From contig NZ_NPKN01000002.1 of assembly GCF_008329435.1 (NCBI RefSeq), forward strand, positions 248,001 through 312,000: a stretch of 64,000 nt of DNA, read 5' to 3'. The first letter of the stretch is position 1; the number at the start of each line of letters is the position of its first letter. This DNA is from Rhodanobacter sp. T12-5. Its GTDB lineage: Bacteria > Pseudomonadota > Gammaproteobacteria > Xanthomonadales > Rhodanobacteraceae. Under the pieces are notes generated by a model. The model worked only from the letters and a program-made list of their open reading frames with translations. It had not been told where the DNA came from and did no database searches. Positions 1 through 8,837 of this stretch are shown piece by piece. The position numbers and the translations under genes were made by a program.

Positions 1-82
1 CGTGCAGTGATGCAATCGACGCACGCCATGCACGCGTCGTCGCTAAGATGACGATTCGGCCCCCAACGATGGAACGCGCCCC

Positions 83-1537
83 ATGACGACAGCACATCGC
101 ACCGCCCTCACCCTCGCCTGCCTCACTGCGCTCACCGGCACGTCGATGGCGCATGCCGCCGACACCACCGCGCTCACCCTGTATCGCAGCGACAGCGCCG
201 CGCTGTACGCCAGCACCGTCGACGGCAGCGTCGATGACGGCTATGCCGTCGTGCGCGAGCAGCGCATGCTGACCCTCGCCGCCGGCACGCACGACGTGGT
301 GATCGGCGACCTGCCGAACGCGCTGGATGCCGAAGCGCTGGCGCTGGGCTTTCCCGATGGTCGCGCCAAAGTGATATCGCAGCGCCTGCTGCTGGCGCAG
401 GGTGCGAACGCGGCGCTGACTGGCCTGGTCGGCCGCAGCGTGGATGTACTCGGCAGCAACGGCGAATCGCTGGCCAGCGGCACCCTGTTGCGTGCAAGCG
501 ATGGGCTGCTGATACATGGCGTCACGGGCACCACGCTCGTGCGCAACTACTCCGCCGTGCGCAGTTCCGAGGGGGATTTTCCGCTCGGTTCCAGCCTGAG
601 CCTGCGCGTCGATGCCGCGCGTGCCGGCTCGACCAGGGCCGTGCTCAGCTACCCTGCTTCCGGTCTTGGCTGGCGCGCCGCCTATGTGGCGACGCTGCAA
701 CCGGGCGCGGGCTGCCGCATGCAGTTCGAATCGCGCGCCAGCATCGCCAACCGCAGCGGACGCGACTGGCACGATGCGCAGGTCACCCTGATCGCCGGCG
801 AGCCGAACATGGCCAAGGCCTCGGCACCGCGTCCGATGATGACGATGGCGCGTGGCTACAGCGCCAAGGCCGACGCCATGCCACAACAGGACAGCATCGG
901 CGACTACCGCAGCTACGCCCTGCCCGGCACCGTCGAGCTGCCCGATGGCAGCGTCAGCCAGGTCCCGCTGTACGCCGGTCGCACGATGGATTGCACGCGC
1001 ACCGCGCTGTACGAGAACGGCGGCAGCTACCTGCCACCGCAGCCGATCTTGAACCGTGACTTCAACCAGGGCGGTGGCAGCGCGATCGTCAGCACGCTGA
1101 AATTGAAGGCGTTCGACAGCCTGCCGGCCGGCTACCTGCGCGTGCTCACCGCCGACAGGAACGGCACGCCGCAATTCATCGGCGAAGGCCGCATCGACGA
1201 CACCCCGAAAGGCAGCGATGCCACGATCACCCTGGGCACCGCCTTCGACCTGCGCGCCGAGCGCGAACGCACCGCCTTCAGCGTGGACAAGGCCGGTCGC
1301 ACCATGGACGAGGCGTTCCGCATCAGCCTCAGCAACGCCGGCGACAGTGTCCGCACGGTAACCGTACGCGAACATCCCGGCCGCTGGAGGCAGTGGACGC
1401 TGGCCTCGTCCAGCAGCAAACCCAGCCGGCAGACGCCGGACACGCTGGAGTTCCGCGTCGACGTGCCAGCCAACGGCAAGGCCGTGCTGGACTATGCCGT
1501 CCGCTACAGCTGGACCGCCGACGAACAGCCGCAGTAA
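83..1537 (+). CDS. Secreted DUF4139 domain protein
   Basis: A 484-residue protein of unknown function with an apparent Sec signal peptide: hydrophobic stretch at residues 7-20 and an AHA-ADT cleavage site near residue 25. After a beta-rich N-terminal part, residues ~190-215 carry the GWRAAYVATL stretch that resembles the W..Y core of DUF4139 (MuiA-related) proteins, and the remainder continues as beta-rich sequence to the C-terminus. It is therefore probably exported to the periplasm. The ATG at 83 is preceded by only 82 bases of window sequence, in which I see no convincing promoter. The crotonase gene follows 17 bases after the stop, so the two may be cotranscribed, although no functional link is evident. 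Family assignment is from sequence feel; no reaction is proposed. Confidence 0.75.
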   Translation: MTTAHRTALTLACLTALTGTSMAHAADTTALTLYRSDSAALYASTVDGSVDDGYAVVREQRMLTLAAGTHDVVIGDLPNALDAEALALGFPDGRAKVISQRLLLAQGANAALTGLVGRSVDVLGSNGESLASGTLLRASDGLLIHGVTGTTLVRNYSAVRSSEGDFPLGSSLSLRVDAARAGSTRAVLSYPASGLGWRAAYVATLQPGAGCRMQFESRASIANRSGRDWHDAQVTLIAGEPNMAKASAPRPMMTMARGYSAKADAMPQQDSIGDYRSYALPGTVELPDGSVSQVPLYAGRTMDCTRTALYENGGSYLPPQPILNRDFNQGGGSAIVSTLKLKAFDSLPAGYLRVLTADRNGTPQFIGEGRIDDTPKGSDATITLGTAFDLRAERERTAFSVDKAGRTMDEAFRISLSNAGDSVRTVTVREHPGRWRQWTLASSSSKPSRQTPDTLEFRVDVPANGKAVLDYAVRYSWTADEQPQ

Positions 1538-1554
1538 CCCGACCGGAGTCTCCC

Positions 1555-2313
1555 ATGCTCGACATCACCAGCCACGACAATGGCATCCGCGAGATCCAGC
1601 TTGCCCGACCACCGGTCAACGCGCTGAACCTGGAACTGCTGCGCGCACTGCGTGCCGCCATCGACGACAGCGTGCGCGATGGCATGCGCGGCATCGTGCT
1701 GTCCGGCGCCAAGGGCCTGTTCTCCGCCGGCGTCGACGTACCGGCGCTGCTCGCACGCGACCGCGCTGGCGTACGCGAGTACTGGCGCGAACTCTTCTCG
1801 CTGTGCGGCACCCTTGCCCGCGCGCCGATCCCGCTGGTGGCGGCGATCACCGGCCACAGCCCGGCCGGCGGCGCGGTGCTGGCGCTGTTCTGCGACTACC
1901 GGGTGATGGCCGAAGGTCCCTACCGGATCGGCCTCAACGAGGTCCAGGTCGGGCTGATCGTGCCCGAGGCGATCCAGCTGGCGTTGCGCCGCGTGGTCGG
2001 CACCTACCGCGCCGAGCGGCTGCTGGTCTCCGGCGCCATGCTCGACGCGGCCGATGCACTGGCTTGCGGCTTCGTCGACGAACTCACCGGCGTCGACCAG
2101 GTCACGACGCGCGCGTTGCACTGGCTGGGCGAACTGCTCGCCCTGCCCGCACACGCGATGCTCGCCACCCGCACGCTGGCCCGCGCCGATCTCGCCGCCG
2201 CCTATGCCGATCTGGATGCCCTGCCGCTGGAAGACTTCACCGATGCGTTCTTCCATCCGCAGACGCAGGAAGTGCTGCAGCAATTGGTAGCGCGACTCAA
2301 GAACAAGAAATGA
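1555..2313 (+). CDS. Enoyl-CoA isomerase (ECI1/DCI-like crotonase)
   Basis: A 252-residue crotonase-fold enzyme. It best fits the delta3,delta2-enoyl-CoA isomerases that shift the double bond during oxidation of unsaturated fatty acids. The oxyanion-hole segment reads SPAGGAVLALFCDYRVM (residues ~102-118), like mammalian ECI1, and lacks the Glu that hydratases carry in GGGxEL. The second acidic position is kept in IGLNEVQVGL (Glu129). One glutamate without the other is what isomerases of this type use, so hydratase activity is unlikely. The in-frame reading extends upstream to 1393 inside the previous gene, but the ATG at 1555 follows a CCGGAG ribosome site and aligns with family N-termini. 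It lies 17 bases after the DUF4139 gene. Confidence 0.8.
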   Translation: MLDITSHDNGIREIQLARPPVNALNLELLRALRAAIDDSVRDGMRGIVLSGAKGLFSAGVDVPALLARDRAGVREYWRELFSLCGTLARAPIPLVAAITGHSPAGGAVLALFCDYRVMAEGPYRIGLNEVQVGLIVPEAIQLALRRVVGTYRAERLLVSGAMLDAADALACGFVDELTGVDQVTTRALHWLGELLALPAHAMLATRTLARADLAAAYADLDALPLEDFTDAFFHPQTQEVLQQLVARLKNKK

Positions 2314-2322
2314 GTAGAGAGG

Positions 2323-2425
2323 AGTGGGAAACGAGTGAGTGCCTCCGCTCGTCTCCCACTTTCCACGTACTCACTTCTTTCCTGTCATCAACCTTGCGAT
2401 GAGAAGCCGGCGGGCAGTGCCCGCC
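2323..2425. other. Convergent intergenic hairpins
   Basis: Between the convergent ends of the enoyl-CoA isomerase and sulfurtransferase genes there are two inverted repeats. One pairs 2323-2335 (AGTGGGAAACGAG) with 2348-2360, 12 of 13 positions. The second is the compact palindrome GGCGGGCAGTGCCCGCC at 2409-2425, which is followed by CTAC and resembles REP half-sites. Neither has a good T-run, so a role in transcription termination is only plausible. No gene is visible here. Confidence 0.4.
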
Positions 2426-2474
2426 CTACAAGTGCGATGCGGCAACGCATCTCTCGTTTCTCACTCCTCTTCAC

Positions 2475-3332
2475 TCACTCTTCGCCTTTCGCGACAGGCC
2501 GGGCCGGGTCGCTGACCCAGCCGCTCCATGACGGCGCATACAATCGCGAACCATGCAGGCCGGCGTGTTCCATTGCCAGCAGGTTGTGGCAGGCGGTGAC
2601 GCCGGAACCGCACATGTGCACGACCCGCGATGGCTCGGTCGCACCAAGCACAGCCATGAACTCGTCGCGCAGTTGCGCGGCAGGCTTGAAACGGCCGTCG
2701 CCGCCGAGGTTCTCGGCGAACGGCCGGTTCAGTGCACCGGGCACATGGCCCCCGACTCGATCCAGCGGCTCGACGTCACCGCGGTAACGGGGCGCGGCGC
2801 GGGCATCCAGCAACTGCCCCGTCGCCCCACCCAACAGCGCCGCATGCTCGACCAGCACCTGGCTCGCGTCATAGCGCAGAGAAACCCGTGAAGCCGCACG
2901 CACGTGCGCTTCGCCGGTTTCAACCGGCCGGCCCGCCGCCAGCCAGGCCGCGAAACCGCCATCCAGCACCGCGACCTGCCGCACGCCGACCAGGCGCAGC
3001 AACCACCACAACCGTGCCGCAGCGAGCGCGCCGCTGCCGGCGTCATAGCTCACCACTTGCATGCCCGGCTGCCAGCCCCAGCGCGACAGCAACGCGTTGA
3101 ACGCCGACTCCAGTGGCAACGGATGCCGCCCCAGGCCCTCGGCCTCGCGCGACAGGTCAGACAGATCGTGGTCAAGGCTGGCGTATACGGCCCCGGGGAT
3201 ATGGCCATCCAGATAGTCGCGTGTGCCCTTGTCCGGATCGCCCAGTTCGAAACGGCAATCGACAATCAACGTTTCCTGCGGCGGCAAGGCAGCCAGTTCG
3301 GCCGCGTCGATCAAGGTGGTCTTCAGGCTCAT
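2475..3332 (-). CDS. sseA: 3-mercaptopyruvate/thiosulfate sulfurtransferase
   Basis: A 285-residue two-domain rhodanese. The N-terminal, inactive domain (about residues 5-135) contains DGHIPGAVY. The C-terminal, catalytic domain (about 155-280) has LLDARAAPRYRG and the loop CGSGVTAC at residues 241-248. The CGSGVTA loop, rather than the CRxGxxR of rhodaneses, marks the mercaptopyruvate sulfurtransferases, with Cys241 as persulfide carrier. The enzyme moves sulfane sulfur from 3-mercaptopyruvate or thiosulfate to thiol acceptors in the cytoplasm. Its ATG overlaps the stop of the upstream Nudix gene as ATGA, making it the last gene of a three-gene translationally coupled operon (DUF1289, nudL, sseA). 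Confidence 0.9.
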   Translation of the reverse strand: MSLKTTLIDAAELAALPPQETLIVDCRFELGDPDKGTRDYLDGHIPGAVYASLDHDLSDLSREAEGLGRHPLPLESAFNALLSRWGWQPGMQVVSYDAGSGALAAARLWWLLRLVGVRQVAVLDGGFAAWLAAGRPVETGEAHVRAASRVSLRYDASQVLVEHAALLGGATGQLLDARAAPRYRGDVEPLDRVGGHVPGALNRPFAENLGGDGRFKPAAQLRDEFMAVLGATEPSRVVHMCGSGVTACHNLLAMEHAGLHGSRLYAPSWSGWVSDPARPVAKGEE

Positions 3333-3919
3333 GTCCGTCCCATCCTCTGCAGCAGGTTGAACAGCATTGCGGCGGTGGCGCCCCAGATGCGATGACCGCC
3401 GTGGACGAATTCCACCATCGGCCGCTGGTGGCCGCGGAACTCCATCGTATAGCGGCGCAGGTTGGCCGGCTCCAGCAGGAATGCCAGCGGTACTTCGAAC
3501 ACCTCCGCCACTTCACCGGGTGCCGGGTAAAGCTGCGCCTCGGCCGCGATCTTCGCGACGACCGGGGTGATGCAGAAGCCGCTGATGGTCTCGAAGCAGT
3601 CCAGGTAACCCAGCGGCGTGACCATGGCGCGCTCAAGCCCGATCTCCTCCTCACTCTCGCGCAAGGCCGTGTCCAGTGCGTCGCTGTCGGCGGGATCGCG
3701 GCGGCCGCCGGGAAATGCCACCTGGCCGGCATGGGCGTGCAGTTGATCGTTACGCACGGTGAGCACCAGCCGCGGTTGGACGCCTTCGCGAAAACCCACC
3801 AGTACCGCGGCGGCCTGGCGCGCGCGGTTGCCAAGCAGCTCGGTCATCTCCGCGTGATTCCAGCCCGGCCCCACAGGCGGCGCCGACAACGGGCGCACCG
3901 CGGTGATCAACGCCTCCAT
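3329..3919 (-). CDS. nudL: Nudix CoA pyrophosphatase
   Basis: A 196-residue Nudix hydrolase of the NudL/UPF0035 (coenzyme A diphosphatase) type. The Nudix box runs from GGRRDPADSD to RESEEEIGL (residues ~71-94), with the metal-binding glutamates in REsEEEIG. The sequence before it (AHAGQVAFPGG) is the usual lead-in of this subfamily. It probably cleaves CoA derivatives to phosphopantetheine and 3',5'-ADP. An open frame extends upstream to 4120, but that part is the shadow of the DUF1289 gene; the ATG at 3919 makes an ATGA overlap with the DUF1289 stop, and its own stop makes an ATGA overlap with sseA. The CoA specificity is inferred from family resemblance only. Confidence 0.87.
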   Translation of the reverse strand: MEALITAVRPLSAPPVGPGWNHAEMTELLGNRARQAAAVLVGFREGVQPRLVLTVRNDQLHAHAGQVAFPGGRRDPADSDALDTALRESEEEIGLERAMVTPLGYLDCFETISGFCITPVVAKIAAEAQLYPAPGEVAEVFEVPLAFLLEPANLRRYTMEFRGHQRPMVEFVHGGHRIWGATAAMLFNLLQRMGRT

Positions 3920-4110
3920 CACGACGACTTGCGACCCGGCAGGACCACCCGCATGATGTGCAGCCGTTCGGCGTCGCCCATTGCGCGCCAACGACCAATC
4001 TCCTCGCCGGTGCGCCGGCAACCGACGCAATAGCCGCGATCGTCCAGCCGGCAGATGCCGGTGCAGGGGGTCAATGGAAGGTTTTCGGCGGGTTCGGCGA
4101 TGTTCGGCAT
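3919..4110 (-). CDS. DUF1289 small cysteine-rich protein
   Basis: A protein of about 63 residues containing the DUF1289 pattern CTGICRLDDRGYCVGCRRT followed by EIGRW. Four cysteines in CxxxC...CxxC spacing suggest a small metal-binding or redox knuckle; the function of the family is not known. The ATG at 4110 is preferred because it begins just before the conserved block. A GTG at 4128 is an in-frame alternative, and neither has a good ribosome site. The stop overlaps the nudL start (ATGA), so this is the first gene of the DUF1289-nudL-sseA operon. Confidence 0.8.
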   Translation of the reverse strand: MPNIAEPAENLPLTPCTGICRLDDRGYCVGCRRTGEEIGRWRAMGDAERLHIMRVVLPGRKSS

Positions 4111-4250
4111 GACGGAGCATGTTACCACCGCGCGGCTCAGGGCCTGCGAAGATGCAAATCAGGCACTGGCGTGCCCGATCCGCGACCGGCCATCGGACAA
4201 CCGCTCCTGCGTTGCCTCAACTCGGGCATCCATGCCCTCGCCATGGCCGG

Positions 4251-4282
4251 CCTGAGAGGTGGAATGGTCACAACCTCTCAGG
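4251..4282 (-). terminator. Hairpin at end of FKBP gene
   Basis: An inverted repeat with 10-bp arms, CCTGAGAGGT (4251-4260) and ACCTCTCAGG (4273-4282), spans the stop codon of the FKBP gene. It lacks a U-run on either strand, so intrinsic termination is uncertain. A related AACCTCTC hairpin occurs at 48139-48163 upstream of pncC. Confidence 0.35.
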
Positions 4283-5003
4283 GCTTGTCGGTACCGGGCT
4301 TGATGTCGAGCAGTTCGATCTCGAATATCAACGCCTCGTTCGGACCAATGCGTGGAAGTTCGCCGTTTTCCCCGTACGCCAGCCGCGGCGGGATCACCAC
4401 TTTCCAGCGGTCGCCCACATGCATCCGCGGGATCACGTCCTGCCAGCCCGGAAGCACCTTGTTGACGACGAAGCTGACCGGCGCCCCGTGTGCCCAGGTG
4501 CTGTCGAATTCGGTGCCGTCGATCAGCATGCCGCGGTAATTCACCGTGACCATGCTGTTCACCGTCGGACTCACCTTGCCGGTGCCCCGGCTCAACACCG
4601 CGTACTGGATACCCGAAGGCAATTGCACGACCCCGGCCCGTTGCCGGTTGCTCGCCATGAACGCCGCGCTCTTGCGCGCGTTGGCCGCGGCGATGTGCTT
4701 GAACTCGGTCAGCGCCTGGGCATGCATCTGCTGGTCGAGCCGCTGCATCTGCAGGCGCATCTCCTGCTGCGACACGCTCGGATGGCGCTTGGCGTAGGCG
4801 TCCTGAATCGCCCGCTGCAAGGTGGGGATATCCACTTCAGGCTTGCCATCCGCGAACTGGCTGCCGATCTGGTAGCCGATCGCGTACGACAATTTGATCT
4901 TGTCCGGCTTCACCAGCGCGCTGCCCGACGGCAGCCGGCCCTGCGCGTGCACCACGCCGCCCAGCAACAACATGCCGAACAACCCGCAACGCAGATATGT
5001 CAT
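4278..5003 (-). CDS. fkpA: Periplasmic FKBP-type peptidyl-prolyl isomerase
   Basis: A 241-residue foldase of the FkpA/Mip type that catalyses cis-trans isomerisation of X-Pro bonds in exported proteins. Residues 1-21 (hydrophobic, ending VVHAQG) form a signal peptide. Residues ~30-125 form the helical dimerisation domain (FKBP_N), including SYAIGYQIGSQF. Residues ~135-238 form the FKBP domain, with VTVNYRGMLIDGTEFDST, VLPGWQDVIPRM and IPPRLAYGENGE. The open frame continues 45 codons further upstream, but the ATG at 5003 follows GGAGAAAGGC and begins the signal peptide. The gene is divergent from the crotonase gene at 5168. Confidence 0.87.
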   Translation of the reverse strand: MTYLRCGLFGMLLLGGVVHAQGRLPSGSALVKPDKIKLSYAIGYQIGSQFADGKPEVDIPTLQRAIQDAYAKRHPSVSQQEMRLQMQRLDQQMHAQALTEFKHIAAANARKSAAFMASNRQRAGVVQLPSGIQYAVLSRGTGKVSPTVNSMVTVNYRGMLIDGTEFDSTWAHGAPVSFVVNKVLPGWQDVIPRMHVGDRWKVVIPPRLAYGENGELPRIGPNEALIFEIELLDIKPGTDKP

Positions 5004-5167
5004 GCCTTTCTCCACCGGCTCTTCCTGTTTCGACAGTCGATCCTGACAGATCATCCTGAGCGGTGCGCCGAATTTCTTCAGGTATTGCGCTCGTGGCTTG
5101 AGAACCCCGACAGCGGCAAAGGTTCCCGCTGCTACCATCGCTGCCGTGCATTCATCGGGAGTCGCTC

Positions 5168-5950
5168 GTGGCCTATCGCAATCTGGAAATAAACAATCGT
5201 GGCGCGGTGCGCACGATCATCGTCAACCGACCGGACAAACTCAACGCGCTGAACCGCGACACCCTCAACGAGCTGACCATCGTGTTTGCCCAGGCCGCGC
5301 AGGACGACGCCGTGCGTGCGGTGGTGCTGACCGGTGCCGGCGAAAAAGCGTTCGTTGCCGGCGCCGACATCGCCGAGATGCACGGCTATACGCCGGTGCA
5401 GGCACAGGGCTTTTCGCGTACCGGCCAGCGCCTGATGACGTCGATCGAGCGGCTCGGCAAACCGGTGATCGCACGCATCCAGGGCTTCGCGCTTGGCGGC
5501 GGCATGGAACTGGCGATGGCCTGCCACCTGCGCGTGGCCAGCGAGAAGGCGAAATTCGGCCAGCCGGAAATCAACCTCGGCCTGATCCCCGGTTTCGGCG
5601 GCACCCAGCGCCTGCTGCGCCTGGCCGGTCGCGGTGCGGCGCTGGAACTGTGCCTGACCGGCGCTGTGATCCCCGCGCAACGTGCGTACGAGCTGGGCAT
5701 CGTCACCCGCGTGGTCGCGCCCGAAGCATTGGACGAGGTGGTGAACGCGCTGGCGGACCAACTCGCCGGCGCCGCGCCGCTGGCTGCCGCCGGCATCCTC
5801 GACGCCGTACTGCAAGGTGGCGAGACCGCGATCGACCAGGGCCTGGAATTCGAGACGCAGGGCTTCGCACTGGCGTTTTCCACCGAGGACATGCGCGAAG
5901 GCACGTCGGCGTTTCTGGAGAAGCGCAAAGCGGAGTTCAAGGGTCGATAG
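5168..5950 (+). CDS. Enoyl-CoA hydratase
   Basis: A 260-residue crotonase that hydrates trans-2-enoyl-CoA in beta-oxidation or related acyl-CoA pathways. Both catalytic glutamates of true hydratases are present, in ALGGGMELAMAC and in FGQPEINLGLIPG followed by GGTQRL. The oxyanion-hole motif FVAGADIAEM (about residues 60-70) is also intact. This contrasts with the isomerase-type paralogue at 1555. Translation starts at a GTG (5168) preceded by CGGGAG. The gene stands alone, divergent from the FKBP gene, and is followed by a REP element. Chain-length preference cannot be read from sequence. Confidence 0.88.
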   Translation: MAYRNLEINNRGAVRTIIVNRPDKLNALNRDTLNELTIVFAQAAQDDAVRAVVLTGAGEKAFVAGADIAEMHGYTPVQAQGFSRTGQRLMTSIERLGKPVIARIQGFALGGGMELAMACHLRVASEKAKFGQPEINLGLIPGFGGTQRLLRLAGRGAALELCLTGAVIPAQRAYELGIVTRVVAPEALDEVVNALADQLAGAAPLAAAGILDAVLQGGETAIDQGLEFETQGFALAFSTEDMREGTSAFLEKRKAEFKGR

Positions 5951-5961
5951 CCGCGCTTGCC

Positions 5962-6030
5962 GCGGAAGCGACTTCAGCCGCGATGTTCCGGTTCCCAGGT
6001 CAGAAGCATCGCGGCTGAAGCCGCTCCCAC
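5962..6030. repeat. REP palindrome (GGCTTCAGCCGCGATG family)
   Basis: Two arms, 5962-5985 and 6007-6030, pair at about 20 of 24 positions around a 21-nt spacer; the core of each is CTTCAGCCGCGATG or its complement. This is the common GGGAGCGGCTTCAGCCGC type of REP seen across pseudomonads and xanthomonads. It lies between the convergent ends of the hydratase and DUF1684 genes. Confidence 0.75.
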
Positions 6031-6040
6031 AGGGCATCCA

Positions 6041-6946
6041 TCAGTGGTGCTCGCCGACATACTTTTTCTCGCCCGCGGTCACGCGCAAGTCCAGCCGGTT
6101 TTCCGGCGGCGCCAGCGGGCAGGTGGCAAACGGGGTGAACGCGCACGGCGGGTTGTAGGCCTTGTTGAAATCCAGCACGACCTTGCCGTCCTTCGGCAAC
6201 GCGGCGTAGAAAAAACGCGCCGCGCCGTAGGTTTCCTTGCCGGACGTGCGATCGGCCATCACGAAGAACAACTCGCCACCCGGCTCCTCCTGGTACGGCA
6301 ACAACTCATAGGTGTGGCCGTCGCGGCGGAACACCGCCTTGCCCGGTACGTCCACGCTCTCGATGGTGCCGATCACCGAACCTATTTCCAGCTTGTGCGG
6401 CGGATCGAACGGCACCCAGTCCGCGACGATGCGCCAGCTCGGGTCGATCGGGTAATAGTCGATACCCGCGAAGTGCTTGCGCGCCGGCGTTGCGCTGTCC
6501 TTCACCCGCAATCCCTTTCGCCCTTCGCGGTCGATCACGTAGAAGCTCGCCGTGCCGAAGCTGACCGTCGTCGGCGCGGCAGTGGCAGCGGCGTGCATGT
6601 CGTCGACCAGAACCGCCTGCGTGACGGCCTTGCCGTCGACGGTGGCGCCGCTGTCCGTCGCCAGCACGATGCGTACGGCACCGTCAGGCGCCAACGTCAC
6701 CACGCCCAGATGAGCAGGGCCGGCCTTCAGCACGATGGCGTTGTCGCCGGCACTGCCGACGCTGTTGTCGCCAGGCTGCAGCCACTCCAGTCCGATCAGG
6801 CTCAGCCAGCCATGCGGCGCAGTGAGCCGCTCGACCCTTTCGGATCGCCATTGCTCGATGCTGTGCGTGTAACTGTCGAGATCGGTGGCATACACGGTAG
6901 TGACTCCCAGAATGGCGGCGGCAACAAACAGGCTGGTGCGTAACAT
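6041..6946 (-). CDS. Secreted DUF1684 protein
   Basis: A 301-residue DUF1684 protein of unknown function. An N-terminal signal peptide (MLRTSLFVAAAILGVTTVYA) implies export. Typical family blocks are HGWLSLIGLEWLQPG near residue 45, RKGLRVKDSATPARKHFAG in the middle, and the C-terminal DFNKAYNPPCAFTPFATCPL followed by APPENRLDL, which closely matches the DUF1684 signature with two cysteines. The open frame runs upstream to 7333 inside mutL, but the ATG at 6946 begins the signal peptide. It sits 41 bases downstream of mutL on the same strand, so read-through is possible. Confidence 0.83.
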   Translation of the reverse strand: MLRTSLFVAAAILGVTTVYATDLDSYTHSIEQWRSERVERLTAPHGWLSLIGLEWLQPGDNSVGSAGDNAIVLKAGPAHLGVVTLAPDGAVRIVLATDSGATVDGKAVTQAVLVDDMHAAATAAPTTVSFGTASFYVIDREGRKGLRVKDSATPARKHFAGIDYYPIDPSWRIVADWVPFDPPHKLEIGSVIGTIESVDVPGKAVFRRDGHTYELLPYQEEPGGELFFVMADRTSGKETYGAARFFYAALPKDGKVVLDFNKAYNPPCAFTPFATCPLAPPENRLDLRVTAGEKKYVGEHH

Positions 6947-6987
6947 CGGGTCGGTATCTCCAGCGAAACGAATCCCTGAAACGCGCG

Positions 6988-8796
6988 TCAACGACCACGC
7001 ATGAACAATTTGTCGAGCTCGGCCAGGCTCAGCTGGACCCAGGTCGGACGCCCATGATTGCATTGTCCGGAGCGCTCGGTCGCCTCCATCTCGCGCAGCA
7101 AGGCATTCATTTCCGGAATCGTCAACCGGCGCCCGGCACGCACCGAACCGTGGCAGGCCATGGTGGAGAGCAGTTCGTTCTCCAGCTCCTGCAGCCGGCG
7201 CGAGCTGCCGTGCTGGGCCAGCTCGGACAACACGTCGCGACTGAGCTGCCCCACATCGGCGCCTTCCAGCAAGGCGGGAATGCGCCGTACGACGATCGTC
7301 GACGGGCCACTGCGCGACAGCTCCAGGCCCCACTCGGCCAGTGCCTCGGAGTGCTCCTCGGCGGCGGCGGCCTCCTTCGCGCTGACCGCGATGCTCAGCG
7401 GCACCAGCAATACCTGCGAACGCAGGTTGCTGGTGACGCGGCCGGATTTCAGCTTCTCGTAGGTGATCCGCTCATGCGCCGCATGCATGTCCACCAGCAC
7501 CATGCCATGCGCATTCTCGGCCAGCACGAAAATGCTCTTCAGCTGGGCGATCGCATATCCCAAGGGCGGCGCCTCGCCCTCCTCCGTAGCCGGCATCGGC
7601 GCGGGAACGCCCGCGACAGACGGCGACGTACCGAGCAAGGCGGCGTAGTCGGCCATGGGACTTTCGCGCGTGCCAAGACTCAACCGGCTCTGGCTGAACT
7701 GACCGGGCCAGTTCGCCGGTGCGGACGAGGCGGATGGCGCATACGAGTGACTCGCCTGCGGGCCGATTTCCGCCGCCGGCAGCGTGCCCAGCCCGGCGCG
7801 CGTCTGCGCCAGCGCTTCATGCAGTGTGCGGAACAGGAAATCGTGGACCAGCCGCTGCTCGCGGAAACGCACTTCATGCTTGGCCGGATGCACGTTCACA
7901 TCGACCCCGGCCGGGTCGAGTTCCAGGTACAGCACGAATGCGGCATGGCGGCCGTGGAACAGCACGTCGGCGTAGGCCTGGCGCACCGCGTGGGCGACGA
8001 TGCGATCGCGCACCAGCCGGCCGTTGACGTAGAAGTACTGCGAATCGGCCTGTGCCCGCGACGCGGTCGGCAGGCCGACCCAGCCGGACAGGTGCAGGCC
8101 GGCCGCGGCGTGATCGACGCGCAGGCTCTGCGCGGGAAACTCCTCGCCGAGCACTTCGGCCACACGCTGCAGCTGCGCCTGCTGATCGCGCGCGGCCTTC
8201 CAGATGCGTACCGGCTTGCCGTTGTGGCTGAGCCGGAATTCCACCGACCCGCGCGCCAGCGCCAACGACTTCAGCAGGTCATCGATATGCGCGAACTCGG
8301 TGCGCTCGGCGCGCATGAATTTCCGCCGCGCCGGCACGTTGTAGAACAAGTCGCGCACTTCGACGCTGGTGCCCTGCGGATGCTGCGCCGGGCGCGCCGC
8401 CTGCAGCTTGCCACCGTCGACCTCGATGCGGAACGCGGCGTTCTGGTCACGCGCACGCGAGGTCAGCGCGAAGCGCGCCACCGACGAGACCGAGGCCAGC
8501 GCCTCGCCACGGAAACCCATGCTGGCGACGTGCTCCAGATCGTCGAAACTGCCGATCTTGCTGGTAGCGTGCGAAGCCACCGCCAGTGGCAGTTCGTCGA
8601 CGTGGATGCCACCGCCGTCGTCGCGCACGCGGATCAGTCGCGCGCCGCCGGCTTCGATATCCACTTCAATGCGCGCGGCACCTGCATCGAGGCTGTTCTC
8701 GACCAGTTCCTTGACCACCGAGGATGGCCGTTCGATGACTTCGCCGGCGGCGATCTGGTTGATGAGTTCGGGGGGAAGCAGGCGGATGACGGTCAT
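6988..8796 (-). CDS. mutL: DNA mismatch repair protein MutL
   Basis: A 602-residue MutL, the ATPase that couples MutS mismatch recognition to strand removal. N-terminal GHKL ATPase motifs are [10 protein letters not shown] (Mg-binding Asn), RDDGGGI and [13 protein letters not shown], followed by the transducer domain and a variable linker (~335-400). The C-terminal domain carries the nicking-endonuclease motif [12 protein letters not shown] (DxHAxxExxxxE) plus ACHGSVRAG and CNHGRPTW, as expected for a lineage without MutH. The start codon sits inside the palindrome GCGGATGACCGTCATCCGC, and I see no strong ribosome site. It follows amiC with a 41-nt gap in the conserved nnr-tsaE-ami-mutL order. 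Confidence 0.96.
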   Translation of the reverse strand: MTVIRLLPPELINQIAAGEVIERPSSVVKELVENSLDAGAARIEVDIEAGGARLIRVRDDGGGIHVDELPLAVASHATSKIGSFDDLEHVASMGFRGEALASVSSVARFALTSRARDQNAAFRIEVDGGKLQAARPAQHPQGTSVEVRDLFYNVPARRKFMRAERTEFAHIDDLLKSLALARGSVEFRLSHNGKPVRIWKAARDQQAQLQRVAEVLGEEFPAQSLRVDHAAAGLHLSGWVGLPTASRAQADSQYFYVNGRLVRDRIVAHAVRQAYADVLFHGRHAAFVLYLELDPAGVDVNVHPAKHEVRFREQRLVHDFLFRTLHEALAQTRAGLGTLPAAEIGPQASHSYAPSASSAPANWPGQFSQSRLSLGTRESPMADYAALLGTSPSVAGVPAPMPATEEGEAPPLGYAIAQLKSIFVLAENAHGMVLVDMHAAHERITYEKLKSGRVTSNLRSQVLLVPLSIAVSAKEAAAAEEHSEALAEWGLELSRSGPSTIVVRRIPALLEGADVGQLSRDVLSELAQHGSSRRLQELENELLSTMACHGSVRAGRRLTIPEMNALLREMEATERSGQCNHGRPTWVQLSLAELDKLFMRGR

Positions 8797-8837
8797 CCGC
8801 GAACTTTAGCAGCGAACGCCGGCCATGCCGCCGACGA

